This document shows positions 33,953 through 44,442 of a DNA stretch of 64,000 nucleotides, in pieces. The notes below the pieces were generated by a model that was given only the letters and a program-made list of their open reading frames with translations, was not told where the DNA came from and did no database searches. Within the stretch, counting starts at the first letter, position 1, and each line of letters begins with the position of its first letter. Where the stretch lies: positions 216,483 to 280,482 of the forward strand of contig JAIWNI010000033.1 of assembly GCA_025331435.1 (NCBI GenBank), written 5' to 3'. Made by a program: the position numbers and the translations under genes. The DNA is from Choanephora cucurbitarum. Taxonomy: Eukaryota; Mucoromycota; Mucoromycetes; Mucorales; Choanephoraceae.

Positions 33953-35007
33953 ATTAGTTTACTTTCTATATATACACACACACTTTACATATCTTCATCT
34001 ATATCTCTACATTCTTTAAGAAATCATGTAATTCATGCTTGAGCACTTCAAATAAACATTGCATTTATCCACCATCAAAGTGCATAGGTATTCATTCGGT
34101 CAAGATGACGCGATTAGTTAGGTTTTAAAAGTTGGCAGTGCATACAACTGTAGGACCAACATCTGCTATAAATCATGCAACTTTAAGAGTATGAAGTCTA
34201 TGAATGATCAGAATGAAAAAGAATAGGAGTTAATGGATTGGATGCTATTGAAATAAAAATGCTAGCATACATAGGGCTTGGTAGCATTGTGGCTCTATGT
34301 AACACAGCCTATATGTGTAATAGAATCTACTAGCAAAGAATTACGTTTACCTTAAAGTTACACTATTAGTAGCTTTAGATAGAAATGTTGATTTTCTTTT
34401 TCTAGAAATAAGAAAGAAGCACTACATATACTTAATCTCAACATTATCAATGGAAGCATTATAAAAGTATGCTGTTGAGAGGAAGAGGTTGTTGTGTAGA
34501 ACAAGTGGTCAAATATTCTCAATCAACTTTTGATTTTTTCAGAATAGCGCCCTAAGTCAGTTTGTAGTGTCAGCTAAGCCTGTCATGAGTGAAAAAGTAG
34601 ATTTGTCAAGATATGACCAGCTATAACAATGATGATATAATAGGCAAAGGAATGGGCCTATCTCTATTTGAAGCAAGGATGAAATCCTTTTTTTTTTTTT
34701 ACTAGAACATGAGAAGGCTTAGACGCTTTCCAGATAACTCGCTCCTTATTCCCTTTACATGTCCCACTATAAATAGTGACAATCCTCTAAAAACCCACGA
34801 GCACATCTAAAATTAGTAGAAGAAAGCCTCACCGCGGAAACTGGCCATGGAATCAGACTGAACCCTTTTTCTCACCAAACTATTTCCGCGGCTTAAAATG
34901 AGCGTGAACTTGAGATAAATTTAGAATCTAATTGTATATTTTTAAATTACTCTCTATCTCTCTCTCTCTCTCTTTTTTATTTGTTATATTTTTGTTTATT
35001 TAGTACA
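33953..35007. other. Intergenic region with regulatory inverted repeat
   Basis: About 1.05 kb. No gene seen. It contains the PGM 3' region, an 11-base T run near 34690, the CCGCGGAAA/TTTCCGCGG pair (34832-34891, listed separately) and a CT microsatellite at 34952-34974 directly before the zinc-cluster gene. Confidence 0.5.
34832..34891. promoter_or_regulatory. CCGCGGAAA ... TTTCCGCGG inverted pair
   Basis: CCGCGGAAA at 34832-34840 and its exact reverse complement at 34883-34891, about 120-175 bases upstream of the ATG of a Zn2Cys6 regulator. CGG half-sites in inverted pairs are the usual targets of Zn2Cys6 dimers, so autoregulation is a reasonable inference. In this AT-rich DNA, two 9-mers of this GC content facing each other stand out. 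Confidence 0.45.
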
Positions 35008-37583
35008 ATGGCTACCATTATTGAGACAAAACATGACCTGGGGGAGAAACCAGAACCCAAGCAAAAGCGTTATAAAGTAGGAAAGGCTTGTTATACTTGT
35101 CGTGTCAAGAAGATCAAAGTAAGATGACCTTCAATTTCTTGATGATCACCTAACTCATCTTCTTTTGTCTCTACAGTGCGATGGCATTCAACCATGTATG
35201 CAGGTAAGAATAAAAGTCCATTCAATAATGGCGTCTGTTTAATTCTCTCTCTCTCTCTTTTTTTTCTTAAAGTTGTTTTTCTTTTTTTTCTATAGTGTAA
35301 AGGTAGATAGAGAATATTAGACAATGAAGAAATTGACAACTAAAATTACTCAATTCAGCTCGAAAAAGACCTTGTACATTTTCTAAGGATGGAGTGATGG
35401 AAAACAACGAATCGATGACTGAATATCATTCTGTGGATCAGCCAAAGTTACCACCTACCTCAAGGAAATCAACAACACCACCACCACCGCCACAATCTCA
35501 TTCTATACCAGCTATACGCCAACTAGATGCACATCGTAACACAAAGACATTGGCAGCCATCACCACTTTAGGTCGGCTACACAAATTATATCCTGGTGAG
35601 GGCAGAGAGGGAAAATGGGAGCTAAATCAAGCTAAATTATATCAGAGTACAATGCGTCTCAAATCAGAGGATAGCATGGTTAACAACAATAAATCCAGTA
35701 TATTGCCTGATAAAGCAACTCAATCGCGACTTGTCAATCTCTATTATGAGCATTGTTACAGCCTGTTTCCCGTTGTTCTCAAACGCTTATTCTTTAAGCA
35801 GTGGAATGCACCTATCCAGACAGATTCTTGCTTGCAAAGCCCCTTGTTATTAATGACCATGTTTGCACATGCAGCTGAAGAGCAAGATGAAGCAGATGGC
35901 TATTTCAGGCAAGCCAAAACTATCCTGTTTGAAGCTTACCTCAACCAACCTAGTAAAAGTACGGTAATTGCATTGATTTTGATGTGCCTCTATGAGTCAC
36001 AAGAGAACACATATCCTTCGACATATTGCGCATTGGCTTTGCAGATGTGTCTTGATCTTGATCTGCATAGCTCAAAGGAAGAAGACTGTGATCTGAAAGA
36101 ATTAGCAAAGCGTATCTGTTGGGGATGTTATGTTTTGGATAAGTTCATACACCTACAATCAGGTCAGCCATGGACATTGAGCAGCAAGATGATTGAACTC
36201 GATATGCCTTTATTTCAACCAGGAGACGACGTAACTGAACACAATATATTAGAAGGGTTTGTGGCCACTATTCGCCTCTTTCAAACAGCAGAGCGAGTAC
36301 TCCAGCCATCAACAACACCTCAACTCAATCAGCCTGTACTTAGAACACATACACAGGATCAAATGTCTTTAAATTCCAACAATGAACTTCTGTATTGGCT
36401 TCGTAGCCTACCCTCTCACTTGCAATGGGCACCTTCTTCTTCCTCCACTTGGTCTTCTTTGGCACAAGTGGAACCCAACAATACTATGGTTGCTCATCTT
36501 CATATGCTCTATAACTATGTTGAACTTTGTGTCTTTAGGCCCTATCTTTCTTCCACTGTCAAGGCAATATACCAGCGTATAGCCACTGTCTCTACCAACC
36601 TCACTCAGCTTGTCAGCCATTGTTTAGAAAACAAAGGCCGGGTCTTCAATTATGCTTTCATGAACCATGTATTGATTGAATCTCTCCTTATTCATCTGCG
36701 CAATTGCGCTTGCGACAATATTGCCCTGACACGACATGCTCGTTTATGTTTTCAACAGTCCATGCATGCCTTCAAGTTACTCTTGTCTAACGCCAAAACA
36801 GATTCAGTCACTCAACACATAACTCAGTTTGTTGCTCAACTAGATCAGGCAATTCAGGAAGCAGATGCTGACACAGTCCAGCTGTTTTCAGAAGATGTCA
36901 TGACACCCTTTGTTCTTCAAGGTCTTCATAACCGGTATGATGAGGACCGCTCAACATGGTCCAAAATGGACTATTTCGCTCATAATCTTGTTACTCCTCC
37001 TACTGTCAAATCAAAAACGATCCAGATGTCTTCTGCTATGTTTGTTCATAATGATCTGTTTGAACCAGAAAATCATGACTGGCGAGCTTATTCGACAAGC
37101 AAAAACCCATTAGATTTCCTAAGTACCCACTGGCCTCGACCTTCAGATAAGCCTATCTCTTCCTCTGTACAGAATTCACCTAAGCCACCATCAGATACCA
37201 ACACCACCTATGCCCCTGATCTGCTATTGGATCAATCCCATTCCAACGATATTGCAGCACTTGTTGCACAGATTCGAGATAAGGAAGATAACAGCGATGA
37301 TTGGAATACATCTTCATCAAACACAACTCCAGTCATTATCTCATCTGCTGAAAATACAGCCAACGAAAGTAATAACCTCATCTATTCTTTGCTTTCAGAT
37401 CAAAGAAATACACCTACTCGAAGGCCAAGTGAGCAGAAACAATACAGTGCTTTTGCTCAACCTTATATGAACGTCGGCTTAGGTATCTATGCATCAGCCC
37501 ATCAGCACCATAACGACGTGATACGACAACATTTACCCATCACAACTAACAGACCAGCATTGACTTCTCAACCACCACCCTAA
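35008..37583 (+). CDS. Zn2Cys6 transcription factor with fungal-specific middle homology domain
   Basis: Four exons: 35008-35118, 35177-35203, a 7-nt exon 35296-35302, and 35359-37583 (789 residues). Splicing all four gives the full binuclear cluster CYTCRVKKIKCDGIQPCMQC followed by KARKRPC, at about residues 30-56 (C-x2-C-x6-C-x5-C-x2-C-x6-C). The fifth zinc-binding Cys lies in the 7-nt exon. A basic tail and Pro-rich linker follow, then the fungal transcription factor domain from about residue 150 to 400 (LVNLYYEHCYSLFPVV...LCLYESQENTYPSTYCALALQMCLDLDLH...KRICWGCYVLDKFIHLQSGQPW), as in XlnR-type regulators. The C-terminus is Ser/Thr/Pro/Asn-rich. Nuclear regulator; targets unknown, but the gene sits next to PGM and a peroxisomal CoA ligase, so carbon metabolism is possible. 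Confidence 0.9.
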
Positions 37584-37745
37584 TTTATTTTGCCCAAATA
37601 AAGCAATTTTTTTAAAGTTTTTCCATACAAAATATCGCGATTGCTATTTTGGATTACGTGATGTCATTGTTTGTGTATAAAAAGCATAGCATTTATTTAT
37701 TTTTTCATTTCTGCCTTTTTCTTTTATTTTATTTTAAATCTTATC

Positions 37746-39392
37746 ATGGCTGAAACTTTGTTTGAAATTTTTAACACAAAAAAGGATCTTTCTCTTCCTG
37801 CCATCATTATCCCTCAATCTTGTGATGTGCCCACTCAAGTCAGTTATCAACAACTCTTGGATATCATCTATGACTTTTCACGCAAATTAGCTGCCCAAGT
37901 GCCTGCCAGCGCTTTGGCTCCTGGTAGCTCTGTTTCTATCAGCTACCCCAATTCATTGGAATTCAGCACAGCTTTCTTAGCATCTACCTTCTTGGACTTG
38001 CTTGCTTCTCCCTTAAACCCTGCTTACACAGAAGACGAATTCAACTTTTACTTGGAAGATGCTAAGAGCAGTATCATGATCTTGCCCAAGGGCTCACTTA
38101 GCCAAAAGAACAACCCTGCTGTCTTGGCTGCTCGAAAGCAAAATGCTATTGTAGTTGAAGTACACTGGAATGGTCGTGAGATGGAAGTAAAGGCTGACTA
38201 TCAAAAGAAGAAGGAGGATGGCCAACGTCAAATTGATACTTTCCAACCCCACTCTGAAAGCCCTGCTCTCTTATTACACACAAGTGGTACAACAGGTCGA
38301 CCTAAAGGTAAGCGTTAAAACGGAACAATTTAGACTGTGAGCGGAGGATGTGTGGTATTGATGAGCTGGTTAGGTGTTCCATTGACTCATTTGAACCTAT
38401 TGACCACCATGAGAAACATCAAGAACACTTATGAATTGACCTCAAAAGACCGTACTATGCTTGTCATGCCCTTGTTCCATGTCCACGGTCTCTTGTGTGG
38501 GCTCTTGGCTACTTTCTTAACTGGTGGCGCTGCTGTCATTCCTCGTAAGTTTAGTGCCTCTCACTTCTGGCAAGATTTCAGTCAAAATGGATGCAATTGG
38601 TACACAGCTGTGCCTACTATCCATCAAATCTTGTTGCAACACCCTCCTGCTCAAGTACCAGCCATTCGTTTTATTCGTTCTTGTTCTTCTAGTTTGGCTC
38701 CCTCCACTCTGCATGCTTTGGAGAAGCAATTCAAAGCTCCTGTCTTAGAAGCCTATGCCATGACAGAAGCCTCTCATCAAATGACATCCAACCCTCTTCC
38801 TCACCATGGTCCTCATAAGCCTGGATCTGTTGGTATTGGCCAAGGTGTTGAGGTTGCCATTTTGAACGAACAAGGTGAACCTGTTGAACTAGGTGAGGTC
38901 TGTATTCGAGGTAAGAATGTGACCAAGGGTTATCTCAACAATCCCAAGGCCACAGCTGAGTCTTTCCACAAGAATGGATTTTTCCGTACAGGTGATCAAG
39001 GAAAAAAGGATAAGGACGGTTATTTGATTTTGACTGGCCGTATCAAGGAATTGATCAACCGTGGTGGTGAAAAGATTTCTCCTATCGAGTTAGACTCTGT
39101 CATGTTGAGTCATCCCAAGGTTGCCGAAGCTGTCAGTTTTGCTGTTCCCGATGAGATGTATGGTCAAGAAGTACATGCAGCCATTGTGTTGAGAAAGGAA
39201 GTGAAGGAAGATCATGCAGCTATCGAACGTGAGTTGACAGCCTTCTGTCAATCCAAGATGGCCAAGTTCAAGGTACCTAAACGATTCTACATCACAGACG
39301 TCATGCCCAAGACAGCTACTGGTAAGATCCAACGACGCAAGGTAGCTGAGGTCTTCTTCAAAGGTCCTGCTAAACCTCAGGCCAAATTGTAA
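37746..39392 (+). CDS. PCS60: Peroxisomal AMP-forming acyl/oxalyl-CoA ligase (PCS60 type)
   Basis: Two exons, 37746-38307 and 38374-39392, 526 residues. Member of the ANL adenylating superfamily: the P-loop TSGTTGRPKG spans the exon junction, and EAYAMTEASHQM, FFRTGDQGKKDKDGYL, the hinge GRIKELINRGGEKISP and the C-terminal catalytic Lys context TATGKIQRRK are all present. The overall sequence, including PLFHVHGLLCGLLATF and RSCSSSLAP, is that of Pcs60/AAE3, which makes oxalyl-CoA for oxalate breakdown. The last three residues AKL are a type 1 peroxisomal targeting signal. It could prefer medium-chain fatty acids instead, as older annotation of this family suggests. It starts 160 bases after the zinc-cluster gene on the same strand. 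Confidence 0.9.
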
Positions 39393-41046
39393 TTTTTGTC
39401 TTCTTTCTTTTTGTGTATTGTAACTTATAAAATGTTTTGCCTCTCTCTTTTTTTTTTCGCGTAAATAATGTAATGGAAAGTTTTCTTTTTTTTTTGATGT
39501 CATTTCCTTCAGAAAAAGCTACTTAGTGCAGAATGATATAAAACCGGAAATTCAGGATACTCGCAAAAACGGCTCGGATAAATATTATGTGACCCGACTA
39601 AAAATAGCCTAATCAGATTTAATCTTATCAAACTATAACGAAATACAGTCAAAAAAAACAGCTTTCAAATAGCCGGTTTCTTTTTATTTAGAAAAGGGGG
39701 AATTTGCAAACTTTATTCAACAGTTAAACATATAGCACAAAAAAATTGTTTAAATTATATCTTTATGAAATCACCAGTATGCAAAATTATCATGGCTTAT
39801 CTCTCTTTCACCTATATACATGACCACTCACTGCTCTGCAGTTCAATCTCATCTACACAGGCGCGCACTACTTAACAAGCTAATGCCATTTAACCTGCAA
39901 CCACTTAGTATTGAATACTTTAGACCTAAGAACTGAAACATACTAGAGGTCAAGCTATTTGCGTCGGTTACACACAAGATAGTGTAAAATAATGCAAGAA
40001 GGTTGAAGATTTGGAAACATTTCAAATGTGAAGATCTAACCTTCATAAAGTCTTTCTTCTCTATCTTATCTGACATAACCACCAATGGTGAGCATACAAA
40101 GATATTGATTGCTACGAGCAATAACACAAAAAGATAGATACAGCAATCATAGTTATCAGGGAATAATGAGAATAAAGAATAAATACAATTGTATAAGTAA
40201 AGATGAATTTCTTTTGTGCTTTAACTACACCAAATCAAGTTGTATGACCAGCCTTAAAACATCTACTTTTGTTTCTCTTATAATATCTTTCTTTAATTAT
40301 GCCAACCTAATACATGAGGTTTCTTGGAATATTAAGGAAAACGGGCCAGTTCTTGTTTCCTTAAACAGAATTCGTAACGACCCTCTAGGATACAGAAGAC
40401 ATCTTGACAGCAATTCCCCTAACGAACAGTTACTTGTTGCTGAAGGATAAGTCAAGCCGTTGCTGAATGAAGCATTTTGCTCAAAAAAATTCAAGAACAG
40501 CATCTCTACTCTAAGCAAACACCGGCAACCAAAGAAGCGTATACATCTGCTTACAATCCATTGCATCGTAATCATTTGCTATATGGTGTTGCAACACTTA
40601 TCGTGAACCATTCTTGATAAACATGATTGTTGTTGTGTTTATAGTCGTATTTTGATTCAGTTCTGCTACATTGGCACAACAGCTACTTTATTTAAGGGTG
40701 TACATATCCTTGAGAAATGTACTTTTATATCGAGCATACTCTTAAATTAAATAGTATTTTAGCGCTTGAAGCGATTTTCAAGTTAGAATATTGCAATACT
40801 ATACTAAGCATACCCTTAAGGTAAACACTCTTGAATTGAGTGACTACTGTAGTTGTATATGTATTTGTATACATGTTTTTGTTATAGTCAAGCTGTCTGT
40901 ATTATCGGCTTCTAAAAAAGCAAACTTAAGAAAAGACATTCTTTATTCACTTTAGACTTAGGGAGGTTAAATTCACATTTCTTTAACTCCAATGAAAGGT
41001 TATTGTCGATAAGATTAATAAGGGAATCATAGTCTTTATTGACATT
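39393..41046. other. Intergenic region with one MITE
   Basis: 1.65 kb with no supported gene. The open frames at 39849-40575 are on both strands, short and motif-free. A MITE occupies 40680-40849. Confidence 0.5.
40680..40849. mobile_element. MITE of the CAGTAGTCRCTC family
   Basis: The left end CAGCTACTTTATTTAAGGGT is degenerate. The right end read on the minus strand is CAGTAGTCACTCAATTCAAG, next to TA at 40850-40851. The interior has nested AGCATAC-CTTAAG-type repeats (CATACTCTTAAATT and CATACCCTTAAGG). About 170 bases; no coding capacity. Confidence 0.6.
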
Positions 41047-42372
41047 TTAAAAGCCAGGTACATAAATGCGAGTGTGAACCACATTTACTTCATGACAGTT
41101 ATCTTCTGGAATATCGCTCTCATGAACGATACAAACAAAATCTGTCTCATGCTCCAAGACAACCATAGGATGATGCCAGACTCCTTGATGATAATTGATG
41201 CCTTGTTTTGAACTTGCTACAAAGGCTTTCAAAGTAGACATGTCAGGTCGATCATCAGCACCATTTAAGGCAACAATTACCAAATAGCCACGCGTTTGGC
41301 CATCCGTCATAGGTATAAATGCTTGACTAGAATAAGGATGACGTTCCAGCAGTTTGACAGTAAAAGGTAATTCTTTAGCAGGACGGCAATGGTAGATGCA
41401 TAGATTCATTTTCCCATTCACTTTTGGGAAAGTGTTAGTAACCAAAGCTACATGATGGTATTTTTCAGCTGTTCCTTGATTAGCACTAGTAATTAGACCT
41501 GTGGCCGTTGCGTCAATCACATCACCGTAAGGTGCATAAGCTTCTGAACTCAAAGGCTCAGCTTGAATAGTAGGTATATTTAGTGAAAGGTGCTGAGGGT
41601 TTTCATGCAAGCCATTACTACAAGGAAGTTTGTTAGCCTTCTCACTTGCTTGAGTATTTTTCTTCTTGTCTTTTCCCCCCTTACTCTCTATTTTCTGATC
41701 TTATGTGCCCATAAATGCTAATACGCTCGATATTTCCAATTGAGTGTTTCTTTACACGAATGGTGGTACATGCAACGGGCGAGTTGTTATTGAAAGCAAA
41801 TATATTGCGATCCAACGCAGTCAGTTTAGCCCGATCTAATAAAGTAATCCACTCCAGGTTCTCTTCAAGTCCAGTACAATTAGGATCATAAACACCTTCG
41901 ATTGAAACAGTCTCTAACGAAGAGTGACTGATGTCGATATCAATTCCGACAACATCTCCAGGTTGACCGAGTTTGATAACACACCTATTTTTTTCTTATA
42001 AATCGTTTTCTTTCTTTCAGAATGGAATAATGTTTCTATGAGAGTCTCACCAATGTTCAATATCTACAAAACCAAACTGTCTTTAGCAATATTTCTGTCT
42101 AAATATCGATGCTGAATCTTTACCTTTATCACAGTCTTTGCTAGGTTGAAGAATGGATGATTCTCCTATGAAAAACCCCTTATCTGCTTTAACAACAGCA
42201 CTTCCTAACGCTGAACTTGCCAGGTCTAAAATCATGTTAGCCCCTTTTTCTTCTGCGTCTTTTTTTCTTCTGCGTCTTTTTTTCTTCTGCGTCTTTTTTT
42301 CTTCTTACCACACGTTTGAGAAAGAGGATGGCTAGAGAAATCTTTTGTTTCGACTCTGATAGCGTTGACCAT
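41047..42372 (-). CDS. DAL3: Allantoicase-like module fused to ureidoglycolate lyase
   Basis: Five exons: 42372-42309, 42225-42124, a 13-nt exon 42063-42051, 41984-41685 and 41617-41047; total 1050 bases, 349 residues, all phases consistent. Residues about 22-155 resemble one allantoicase module: DLASSALGSAVVKADKGFF, then HWCVIKLGQPGDVVGIDIDIS, W-x-x-LL and a terminal IERISIYG. The usual W-M-D-G-W-E-T-R segment is missing, and only one of the two normal modules is present. Residues about 165-349 are a complete ureidoglycolate lyase (AYAPYGDVI, NLCIYHCRP, ERHPYSSQAFIPM, GVWHHPMVVL), which splits ureidoglycolate into glyoxylate and urea. The lyase frame has no ATG of its own, so it depends on the splice at 41685/41617. 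The 5' module may be structural only. Confidence 0.8.
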
Positions 42373-42774
42373 TTGATGAAAATAAAAAGAATAAACGAGA
42401 AAAGGGTATAAGAACAAGAGAGCTGTAAAGCGAATGTTATCTTTTCACTTTACAAAAGATGATAGGCTGCTGATAATTGCGAAAGTCACACCAAGCATGA
42501 ATGACAATCAGATAGCAAATATACCTTTGCGAAAATATATTCAAATTTTTTATTTTCTATTTCGAGGTTTTTGGGAAAGATTTTATGAGTAGAAGCACTT
42601 CAATGCAAGCTTTGGTATAAAATTCTGTTGTAAGAGTGCTAAGCTTATACCTATACGCCAAAAGTGCGTTTGAGGATTTTTCTGTTTGCTAACTTGCATA
42701 GAATATTTAAGCTCCGGGCCGACTTTTGGCATGTAGTTGTATTTCTCTCTTATTCTTTCTTTGATTTTTTTGTC
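42373..42774. promoter_or_regulatory. Divergent promoter region, ureide gene and ASA1
   Basis: 400 bases between two divergent starts. Several GATA-core sites (GATGATAGG about 42458, CTGATAATT about 42472, CAGATAGC about 42509) could serve a nitrogen-responsive GATA factor of the AreA type; GATA cores are frequent in AT-rich DNA, so this is suggestive only. Confidence 0.3.
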
Positions 42775-44132
42775 ATGTCAAACCCACCACCACCACCTGA
42801 GTATATATTTCGAGAACATAAAAGTACGATCAACTATGTGCATATGTTTGAACAAGATCAGTACTTTGCTTCTTGGTAAAGCACGAAACTAAAGCAAGAG
42901 CTTTTCCTTCAAACTAAAAAAAAAGAAAACTGCGATCTAGCGATTCCGATGGTTGGATCGTGATTTGGAGACTAAAAACAAGAAGACCTATACATAAGTG
43001 GAAAGCTCATGAAGATAGCTGTTTGAAAGTGCTCACGATTGGTGTCGATAGAATAATAAGGTAACAAAGAAAGAAAGACAAACAAAAAGATTAGCCCACT
43101 GAGTTATTCTTTTTCTTTGTAGTCAGGGCAGAGATAACATGATCCATGTTTGGAAGTTTAGTGTTGAGAACAGTCAAGCGCCCGAGCTCACATCTTCTGT
43201 TGTTTACAATGCCTTGGGCTTTTGTAAGTTTTCGTGTTATCAACAAACCCAAGGTAAGCAATTCAAAATAAAGAGAGAGACAAAGAGTGAAAACGAGAGT
43301 TCTTATTTATACTGTCAAGGTTCAACCTTATTATGCTTCCCTTCAAAAGACGATATTAACATGGTAACCGCTTAAGATAAGCAACGGCTACACAAAGATA
43401 TTAATTGAGAAAATCAAGTTTGATATCTATGACTTGACTTATCAGCACTATGTGCTGCAAAACATAGGAGCTGATGGTCGCACAGATAACGGTTTGCTTC
43501 GGCATGGAGCTTGTATGGCAGTTCAACTGTTTGGATCACTAGACACTTTATTTGTTGTAGCTGGATATGAAAGTGGTGGCATTGTACTATGGCAAATCGA
43601 GCAAGATCAAGCTAAATGTGTTTGGCACAAGAAGGAACATAAAGAGCCAGGTAATAACAAAAAAGAATTAGTTTGATTGCTTTAGCCTTGTATAAAAACC
43701 CGATGATTTACTTGACTGTATTAGTGTTGGATCTGGCTGTAGATGTATCAAAAACATTCATTTTATCATCCTCTGCCGACAACCAAGTGTACAAATATTC
43801 TGTCCAAACAGGTGATATTATCAACAAGATAACGATAAAAAAGTCGGGCATGGTAGCACTTAGGATACGCTCTGACAACAAGGTTTTTGCTTTGGGTGGA
43901 TATGATGGAAAGTAAAGTGCAGCACAAGTATTAAGAGAGGATTTTCTTCCAATTAACAGATTGATATCTATTCTGTAGAATTCGCTTGTTTTCTGTAAAG
44001 ACAATGAAGCCATTGGCTATCTTATCGTATCATAAAAATACTACTTATGGACTTGATTTTGGCACTGTAAACTATCACTGGCTGATAAGTGCGAGTCAAG
44101 ACCATCGTATTGGTCTTTGGAACATATTCTAA
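42775..44132 (+). CDS. ASA1: ASTRA-associated WD40 protein ASA1 (GNB1L-like)
   Basis: Seven exons: 42775-42875, 42941-43060, 43123-43253, 43320-43363, 43419-43650, 43725-43911 and 43979-44132 (322 residues). WD-type repeats are visible: FREHKSTINYVHMF...DGWIVIWRL, KWKAHEDSCLKVLTI...DNMIHVWKF, the IVLWQIE unit, KTFILSSSADNQVYKYS, VFALGGYDGKIRLFS and LISASQDHRIGLWNIF at the very end. The N-terminal PPPEYIFREH and the final SQDHRIGLWNI are characteristic of the Asa1/GNB1L group. It assists Tra1/PIKK assembly with Tel2-Tti1-Tti2 and Rvb1/2. The fourth exon is only 44 bases. TTI1, a partner, lies elsewhere in this window. Confidence 0.85.
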
Positions 44133-44442
44133 CGTCACATGGTTTTAGAACATGATAAGCAAGATTAATGGTTGATCTTTGGTTGGTTGCGATTGGCGTA
44201 TCACAAAGACACTTCGTTTCCGAGAAGATCTAGTCGCAAAAGAACAAAATTAAAACTCCATTCCTGCGCATTTACTATCTTATTTTGCTATCTATTTCAT
44301 ATCTATATAAAGTAATGATGTTCTAACTTCTTTGATTCCATCATTTTACTTTTTCTTTTGCGTCTTTATATATACTGAAAGAAACCTATCCTAGCAGTTT
44401 TTCTCCAATTCATCTGATCTCAAAACAACTTAGACAAAGAAA
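44133..44442 (+). promoter_or_regulatory. Promoter region of the ammonium transporter
   Basis: 310 bases between ASA1 and the transporter. It includes TGATAAG at about 44153 (an AreA-type GATA site in good context), a GATAG complement near 44289 and a TATA-like ATATATAC at 44367. Nitrogen control is inferred from gene function and these motifs. Confidence 0.35.

Noticed and set aside
41047..41610. A free-standing ureidoglycolate lyase of 187 residues
   Set aside because: The apparent first codon at 41610 is TTG, there is no in-frame ATG near it, and a GT-AG intron joins the frame perfectly to the upstream allantoicase-like exon.
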